Shown here piece after piece: positions 59,012 through 64,000 of a DNA stretch of 64,000 bases. Source of the DNA: an uncultured SAR86 cluster bacterium (GTDB lineage: Bacteria; Pseudomonadota; Gammaproteobacteria; Magnimaribacterales; D2472). The stretch spans positions 258,741 to 322,740 of the forward strand of contig CACOZT010000001.1 in assembly GCA_902631785.1 (NCBI GenBank), read 5' to 3'. Positions within the stretch are counted from its first letter, which is position 1. The number at the start of each line of letters is the position of its first letter. A program made the translations under genes and the position numbers. The notes under the pieces were generated by a model, which was not told where the DNA came from, did not search any database, and saw only the letters and a list, made by a program, of their open reading frames with translations.

Positions 59012-61243
59012 TCAAAAAGTTAATTGAAATTTAACTCCAAGATTTTTACCTGGAAGGGGGACTTCATCTTTAACAAAAGAAGAATGATTTCTCGCAACCT
59101 CATCAAGTAAGTTTCTTCCAAAAAGTGAAATTCTCAATTCGCTATCATCAGCAAGGCTATATGTTTTAGTGACTCTGAAATCTAACATTTTATATGCATC
59201 AGTTTCAGTTTCGCCCTCACCAATCTCTTTTTGTTTATCCACATCTTTTAGTTGCAGCTTAAAAATCAAGTCATTCGTACTATAAGACATTGAGTAAATG
59301 TTTCTTGATGGATTGATTCTTGGAACATAATGTCCATCTGAGAATTCTGCATTTACAACATCTCTTCCAAAAGAAAGATCTAAAATGCCTGAATTCATTT
59401 CAAAAGCTTTACCAAACTCGAACTCATAGCCATCAAATTCGGCATCTTCTTGGACATAATTAGCGTGAATTAGATTTCCATAACCATGCTCATGTTCATC
59501 ATGATCATCTTCATCATGATGTTCATCTTCACCCTCATGATGATCTTCCTCGTCTTCATGATGCTCATCTTCATCCATGTGATGATCTTCTTCTTCGTCG
59601 ATGAGAGCAATGTAGTTATCAACATCAGTAATAAAGAAACTAGCATATGCATAAAACCCATCATTCTCATAATTTAAGCTTATATCAAAGTTTTTTGAGG
59701 TTTCGCTATTCAAGTTAGGATCACCAACTTCAAATCTCCCTGTCGCCATGTGAGGACCATTCATAAATAATTCTATAACTGAGGGCAATCTCTCAACACT
59801 TGCGAAGCCAACGTTAAGATTTAGATTATCGTTTAAATTACGACCAATACTTAATGCAAAGCTATTAGTTGAATCATCAATATTGTATTGATCTACATCG
59901 CCATGATCTTCGTCAGTTACACTTCCTGTTCGTTCAATTTGATCAACTCTTATTCCCATATCCATATTGAATGAACCAAAATCTTTACTTGCGTAGTATC
60001 CGATTGTAAATTCTTCACTATTAGCTGGATTCATAAAAGCTTCTTCACCAACAATTGAGTTGTCTTCATCAACAAAATTTATAGCAACTTTTTGTGATAG
60101 ATTTTCATTAGAAATATCAAAAATTGCTCCGTATTCAATCGCTTCATTAGCGAATACTGTTGGAGCATGTTCCTCTTCTTCATCTCCATGATCATCATGA
60201 CCTTCTTCTTCTTCATGAGCTTCAGTAAGGGTGTAATCAGAATTACGGAAGGTAAAGTCTATGTTATTAACAATGTTTCCATTTACATTATATGAACCTT
60301 TTATTGTTGTACTCTCAGAATCAGTAGTTGAGAAAATTCTTTCATCACCATGTTCTTCATGTTCCTCTTCATCCTCATGATCCTCATGATCATCACCATG
60401 CTCATCTCCATGCTCGTCGCCGTGAAAAGGGATGCCATAGACACTTTCTAAATTATCAACTGAAATACCAACATAACCCCAATCTCCAACTTTGGAAATT
60501 CCAAATTTTGTAGCTTCAATAGCATAATCAGAATTATTAATAAATCCCATATCTTCTTCATGATGCTCATCCTCTTCATGTCCATCATGCTCATCATGCT
60601 CATCGTGATCTTCATCATGTAATATTGCTCCAAATGGAACATCGTAATTTCCAAAATCTATTTTGTTGTGTCCAAAATTAATGTTGAATCCACCGATATT
60701 ACTTTTGTAATTAATATTCTTAGAATCTCCATCATTGACTGACTGAGTCTCGTAACCAACTTTAAGTTCAGGTAATTCATAGTTAATAGCTGATATACAT
60801 TCATCGACAACATTTATGATTCCTCCAATAGTTCCATTGGCATATAGCATAGAAGAGGGACCTTTAACAATTTCTAATTGACTTATATCATTTAAATCAA
60901 CATCATTTAAGTGATCTACGCCAAGTCCTGAAACGTCACGATTTACCATACCGTTTTTAAGGATTTTTACTCTTGGACCTGACATTCCTCTAATAATAGG
61001 CTGACCTACAGCAGCACCGTAATCAGCAATCGAAACACCAAGATAACTATCTATGGCATCTCCTAAGCTAGTTGTTGCATCATCTGCTATATCCTGCCCA
61101 TCAATAACATATAGAGGATTCGTAATTTGTGATGTATCAATTAATGCTGATGTAACAACAACGGTTTCCTCTACCTCTTGAGATATTAAACTGTTCGAAT
61201 GGAATGCAATTAATACAATAATTACATTTAAAAATTTTTTCAT
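59012..61243 (-). CDS. ZnuD-like TonB-dependent receptor with His/Asp/Glu-rich loops
   Basis: A 743-aa outer membrane receptor with signal peptide (1-21) and TonB box EETVVVTS. The plug has QPIIRGMSGPRVKILKNGM and LEIVKGPSSMLYANGTIGGIINV. Four extracellular loops are packed with His, Asp and Glu, at about residues 209-229, 274-299, 342-360 and 551-587. Similar but smaller His-rich loops mark the zinc receptor ZnuD of Neisseria. Zinc is the likely substrate, though nickel or copper cannot be excluded. The ribosome site AAGGAGG at 61247-61254 is very strong. It is the last gene after adh and the small CxxC gene. Confidence 0.9.
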   Translation of the reverse strand: MKKFLNVIIVLIAFHSNSLISQEVEETVVVTSALIDTSQITNPLYVIDGQDIADDATTSLGDAIDSYLGVSIADYGAAVGQPIIRGMSGPRVKILKNGMVNRDVSGLGVDHLNDVDLNDISQLEIVKGPSSMLYANGTIGGIINVVDECISAINYELPELKVGYETQSVNDGDSKNINYKSNIGGFNINFGHNKIDFGNYDVPFGAILHDEDHDEHDEHDGHEEDEHHEEDMGFINNSDYAIEATKFGISKVGDWGYVGISVDNLESVYGIPFHGDEHGDEHGDDHEDHEDEEEHEEHGDERIFSTTDSESTTIKGSYNVNGNIVNNIDFTFRNSDYTLTEAHEEEEGHDDHGDEEEEHAPTVFANEAIEYGAIFDISNENLSQKVAINFVDEDNSIVGEEAFMNPANSEEFTIGYYASKDFGSFNMDMGIRVDQIERTGSVTDEDHGDVDQYNIDDSTNSFALSIGRNLNDNLNLNVGFASVERLPSVIELFMNGPHMATGRFEVGDPNLNSETSKNFDISLNYENDGFYAYASFFITDVDNYIALIDEEEDHHMDEDEHHEDEEDHHEGEDEHHDEDDHDEHEHGYGNLIHANYVQEDAEFDGYEFEFGKAFEMNSGILDLSFGRDVVNAEFSDGHYVPRINPSRNIYSMSYSTNDLIFKLQLKDVDKQKEIGEGETETDAYKMLDFRVTKTYSLADDSELRISLFGRNLLDEVARNHSSFVKDEVPLPGKNLGVKFQLTF

Positions 61244-61260
61244 GTTTCCTCCTTTATGAA

Positions 61261-61294
61261 AAATTAGTTAAAAAATTTATTAATTAACTAATTT
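61261..61294 (-). promoter_or_regulatory. Inverted repeat just upstream of the ZnuD-like receptor
   Basis: AAATTAGTTAA (61261-61271) and TTAACTAATTT (61284-61294) are perfect 11-bp inverted arms around a 12-nt AT-only centre. They cover the stop codon of the preceding small gene and lie just before the strong ribosome site. This could be an operator or an mRNA hairpin that tunes receptor expression. It lacks the GTTATA-type core of E. coli Zur boxes, so no regulator is assigned. Confidence 0.45.
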
Positions 61295-61551
61295 AAAGGT
61301 GGAGCTCTTGATAAATTTGATTTATGTTTTTGACTTACAAATCTATTGATTAGATTTGTTTTGGGGGATTCTTTTAGGAAATTGCTTTTATTTTTTGTTG
61401 AAGCAATTTTAATTTCAACATTTTCCTCACAAGCCTGACATTCAGTTAGGTGCTCTTCTTGCAAGCTATAGTGATCATGATGATCTGCAAAGCTGTGCAT
61501 TGACAGACTTGCTATAAATAGAAATGAATATAGTAGATATTTTTTATTCAT
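61288..61551 (-). CDS. Small secreted His-rich protein with a CxxC motif
   Basis: An 87-aa protein (ATG at 61551; another in-frame ATG at 61557). The signal peptide (about 1-22, ending SFA) is followed by DHHDHYSLQEEHLTECQACEE, a His cluster and a Cys pair just after the cleavage site, then a basic tail. I do not recognise a family. Its size, secretion and Cys/His layout resemble small periplasmic metal-related proteins (for example DUF2946) found near TonB receptors. It lies between adh, which it overlaps by a few bases, and the ZnuD-like receptor, which suggests a part in metal handling. Confidence 0.72.
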   Translation of the reverse strand: MNKKYLLYSFLFIASLSMHSFADHHDHYSLQEEHLTECQACEENVEIKIASTKNKSNFLKESPKTNLINRFVSQKHKSNLSRAPPLN

Positions 61552-62611
61552 GATCATGAGTAAGGCATACTAGACCATTAATTTTTCCATTTTTCAAGTC
61601 ATTTAAAGTTTTATTAGCTTCAGAAACATTTCTTTTTTCAACATCTATATGATCGATTTTGTTGTTTTTTACGAGATCCATTAATTCACTCATTTCTTGA
61701 AGACTACCAACATAAACTCCTCTAATAGTTCTTGCTGTTAAAGTAATCATTGGAAGTTGCTGATTTGTTTCTCCTCCAATCAAACCGACTATTACATATG
61801 TGCCACCTCTTTTCATACCAAACATCCCAGATGCAAGTTCATAAGTTTCAGATGCTCCAACAAAATCGATAACACTTGTAGCACCACCATTTGTATGTTC
61901 AGCAATTTTTTCATGCAAGTTTTCATCTCTTGAATTAATAACTTCAGAAGCACCAGCTTGTTTTGCAAGTTTAAGCTTTTCATCATCTATATCTACAACA
62001 ATAGGATTTATAGAATATGCTGCTTGAATAATTTTAAGTGCTAGCAATCCAAGTCCTCCTGCACTAATGATGACAACTGAGTTTCGACCTTCAATTAAAT
62101 CTGCTTTCTTAAGTGCGCTGTATGCAGTTAAACCTCTGCATGCATAGCTTCCAGCTACTTCGTCTGGAGTATCTCCGGCATCAAATAAATATTTTGATTC
62201 TGGCACAAGAACATATTCGGCATAACCACCATCTACATTTATCCCTAAATTTTTTGTTGTTAGGGGTGAGCAATAATGCTCTCTATCATTAGCACACTCG
62301 TCGCAATTTCCACATCCTATCCAAGGATAAGCAACATATTTTTTTCCAACCTCAACATCTGAGACATCTTCACCTAACTCAACCACTTCACCATATATTT
62401 CATGACCCATTGCAAGAGCATCGGTCATAAGTGGTACCGGGAGTTTTTGTTCTTCGCCTAAACTGAAAAATCCTTCATGTATATGCACATCTGAATGGCA
62501 GACGCCACATGCAAGTGTTTTTATAAGAATTTCTTTTCCAGTTGGAGTAGGTTTTTCTATCTCTCTTTTTTCAAGAGGTTTGCCGTTTTCTACAACTTGA
62601 TATGCTTTCAT
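61544..62611 (-). CDS. Zinc-dependent alcohol dehydrogenase (MDR family)
   Basis: A 355-aa medium-chain dehydrogenase. Catalytic zinc ligands are in ACGVCHSDVH, MGHEIYGEV and C-terminal to PWIGCGN. The four structural-zinc Cys are in CGNCDECANDREHYC. The coenzyme loop is SAGGLGLLALKI, with Asp in VVDIDDEKL pointing to NAD. SVIDFVGASETYELA and GTYVIVGLIGGE follow. The substrate is unknown. As the first gene of a unit with a His/Cys secreted protein and a ZnuD-like receptor, it is a zinc enzyme in a putative zinc operon, but the link may be incidental. Confidence 0.93.
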   Translation of the reverse strand: MKAYQVVENGKPLEKREIEKPTPTGKEILIKTLACGVCHSDVHIHEGFFSLGEEQKLPVPLMTDALAMGHEIYGEVVELGEDVSDVEVGKKYVAYPWIGCGNCDECANDREHYCSPLTTKNLGINVDGGYAEYVLVPESKYLFDAGDTPDEVAGSYACRGLTAYSALKKADLIEGRNSVVIISAGGLGLLALKIIQAAYSINPIVVDIDDEKLKLAKQAGASEVINSRDENLHEKIAEHTNGGATSVIDFVGASETYELASGMFGMKRGGTYVIVGLIGGETNQQLPMITLTARTIRGVYVGSLQEMSELMDLVKNNKIDHIDVEKRNVSEANKTLNDLKNGKINGLVCLTHDHE

Positions 62612-62641
62612 ATATTTTTGTATTTTATTTATTATAGATTA

Positions 62642-62647
62642 TATTAT
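62642..62647 (+). promoter_or_regulatory. -10 hexamer directly before the amidohydrolase
   Basis: TATTAT lies 7 nt before the ATG at 62655, within a 43-bp AT-only gap shared with the divergent adh gene. A leaderless start is possible; no clear -35 is seen. Confidence 0.3.
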
Positions 62648-62654
62648 TCATTGT

Positions 62655-64000
62655 ATGACCAAGCTAATAAAATACTGCTTTTTAATCTTCGTATGTCTTA
62701 TCGAAGCGAAGCCATTTGAATCAACTTATGAGCCCTTACCGTCAGAAAACATTTTAATTAAAAATGCAAATATTTATGATGGAGAGGGAAATGAATTTCA
62801 AGCAACAGATCTCTTAATTCAAAATAGAAAGATTGTTGCCATTGGCAAGGATTTACCAGCTGGTAGTGAATTTTTAATTATTGATGCGTCAGGTAAATGG
62901 GTAACTCCTGGAATAATAGATATTCACTCTCATATGGGCGTTTATCCTGCACCCGGAGTAAGTACAAGTTCCGATGGAAATGAAGCAACTAGTCCTGTTA
63001 CAGCTGATGTATGGGCTGAGCATTCAATTTGGGTTCAAGATCCTCAATATGCTCTTGCATTAAAAGGAGGAGTAACTGCTTTTCATATTTTGCCGGGATC
63101 AGCTAATTTGATTGGCGGCAGAGGAGTAACTGTCAAAAATTTACAAAGAAACACCATAAATTCTATGAAATTTCCTGATGCACCTCATTCATTAAAAATG
63201 GCATGTGGAGAAAATCCAAAAAGAGTTTATGGCAACAGACAACAAGCTCCATCAACAAGAATGGGTAATGCAGCAGGCTATAGAAAATCTTGGATTAAAG
63301 CTGAAGCTTATTTAAGTCGGTTAAATGAATATGAAGCCAAGTCAGATGAAGCCAAAGAAATGGGATATAAACCTCAAAGAGATCTTGAAATGGAAACTCT
63401 CGCAGGTGTACTTCGAGGAGAAATATTAGTTCACAATCACTGCTACAGAGCTGAAGAAATGGCAACAATGATAAATATTGCTAATGAATTTAATTATAAA
63501 ATTACAGCCTTCCATCATGGTGTTGAAGCATACAAAATTGCAGATTTATTAGCAGAAAATAATATATGTGGAGCATTATGGGCAGATTGGTGGGGCTTTA
63601 AACATGAGGCATACGATATGGTTCAAGCTAATATAGCAATTGTTGATCAGGCTCTTGGTGGAAAAGGATGTGCAATTGTTCACTCTGATGATGCAATAGG
63701 AATTCAACATCTTAACCAAGAGGCATCAAAAGCATTAGCTGCTGGTTTAAGAGCTGGTTTTGATATATCAAAAGCAAGAGCAATGAATTGGATCACTTCT
63801 AATCCTGCAAAGGCAGCAGGTATTTATGATAAAACAGGATCTTTAAAAGTTGGCAAAAATGCTGATGTGGTTATTTGGTCAAAAAATCCTTTTAGTGTGT
63901 ATGCTCTTGTTGAGCAAGTTTTTATTGATGGAGCTACAGCCTATGACAGAGAAAGTAATTTTCAACCTGCAAGCGATTTCGATGTTGGAATAATTAGTCC
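62655..64000 (+). CDS. Secreted imidazolonepropionase-like amidohydrolase, 5' part
   Basis: An open frame of 448 codons runs to the end of the window. A signal peptide (about 1-19, KLIKYCFLIFVCLIEA) indicates export. The metal site begins DIHSHMGVYP (HxH), continues with LVHNHCYRAEE and FHHGVEAYKI, and ends HSDDAIGIQHL, where Asp is the last ligand. KVGKNADVVIWSKNPF is the typical return strand of the amidohydrolase beta-sandwich. Relatives cleave peptides such as Xaa-Pro/prolidase-type substrates or other amides, but the substrate here is open. It diverges from the adh gene. Confidence 0.9.
   Translation, partial: MTKLIKYCFLIFVCLIEAKPFESTYEPLPSENILIKNANIYDGEGNEFQATDLLIQNRKIVAIGKDLPAGSEFLIIDASGKWVTPGIIDIHSHMGVYPAPGVSTSSDGNEATSPVTADVWAEHSIWVQDPQYALALKGGVTAFHILPGSANLIGGRGVTVKNLQRNTINSMKFPDAPHSLKMACGENPKRVYGNRQQAPSTRMGNAAGYRKSWIKAEAYLSRLNEYEAKSDEAKEMGYKPQRDLEMETLAGVLRGEILVHNHCYRAEEMATMINIANEFNYKITAFHHGVEAYKIADLLAENNICGALWADWWGFKHEAYDMVQANIAIVDQALGGKGCAIVHSDDAIGIQHLNQEASKALAAGLRAGFDISKARAMNWITSNPAKAAGIYDKTGSLKVGKNADVVIWSKNPFSVYALVEQVFIDGATAYDRESNFQPASDFDVGIIS

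Noticed and set aside
59470-60654. Met- or His-rich open frames on both strands within the ZnuD-like receptor
   Set aside because: They are shadows of the GAT/CAT/GAA-rich codons for Asp, His and Glu in the receptor; low complexity, no start signals.
61261-61294. Zur box upstream of the ZnuD-like receptor
   Set aside because: The inverted repeat is perfect but does not resemble the known gammaproteobacterial Zur core; it is kept only as an unassigned element.

Overview
The window looks like a low-GC, streamlined marine gammaproteobacterium, most probably of the SAR86 type. This is inferred from four things: a proteorhodopsin gene, very AT-rich coding with tiny intergenic gaps and many 3' overlaps, two TonB-dependent receptors, and gene orders typical of Gammaproteobacteria (coaD-mutM, bamD/rluD, leuS-lptE-holA, lpxC-secA facing coaE-yacG, rnr-rlmB). 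The 16S gene at 44864-46397 would settle the taxonomy. No CRISPR array, IS element, prophage or tRNA gene was seen, and no gene-free stretch exceeds 300 bases outside the rRNA operon.

Layout. 1-1100: tail of an SDR gene, a bidirectional terminator, and a blue-tuned proteorhodopsin with a good sigma-70 promoter. 1109-5000: a CoA-transferase, coaD, and the mutM-tolC pair on the minus strand. 5204-13460: parE-parC, DUF2244, PPi-type phosphofructokinase, mpl, a LON-domain protein and a PGPGW membrane protein. 13552-20145: a dense plus-strand run for ribosome silencing/modification and cell-wall elongation (rsfS-rlmH-mrdA-rodA-mltB-dacA-dat). It faces holA-lptE-leuS. 24157-25219: aroQ between two N-terminal-only genes, an AccB fragment and a DsbD alpha domain. 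25280-32261: esterase, a YejF-like ABC ATPase, ilvD-hemB-trxA and rho. 32254-34304: rsmD-hemC-hemD. 34338-39543: flavin reductase, and a TetR regulator divergent from an RND efflux pair. 39533-41582: PP0621-like protein, bamD, rluD. 41649-44709: ilvB-ilvH-ilvC. 44744-49692: one rRNA operon (16S-23S-5S, no tRNA in the spacer). 49716-56320: coaE-yacG facing secA, lpxC, rlmB and a shortened RNase R. 56340-61243: two TonB-dependent receptors, the second ZnuD-like with His/Asp/Glu-rich loops, in an apparent operon with a small secreted His/Cys protein and a zinc alcohol dehydrogenase. 62655-end: start of an amidohydrolase.

How the genes work together. The best regulatory signal is a 23-bp operator found twice in the tetR/RND intergenic region and again, at 21 of 23 positions, over the tolC promoter about 30 kb away. 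This suggests one TetR regulon controls a complete tripartite efflux pump. Other points of note are the eroded dsbD-aroQ-accB locus, an LptE lipoprotein with a Met/His hexapeptide repeat resembling copper-binding repeats, an RNase R without its N-terminal RNA-binding domains, and a SecA without the usual zinc tail. All functions are read from sequence motifs and gene order; no database search was run.
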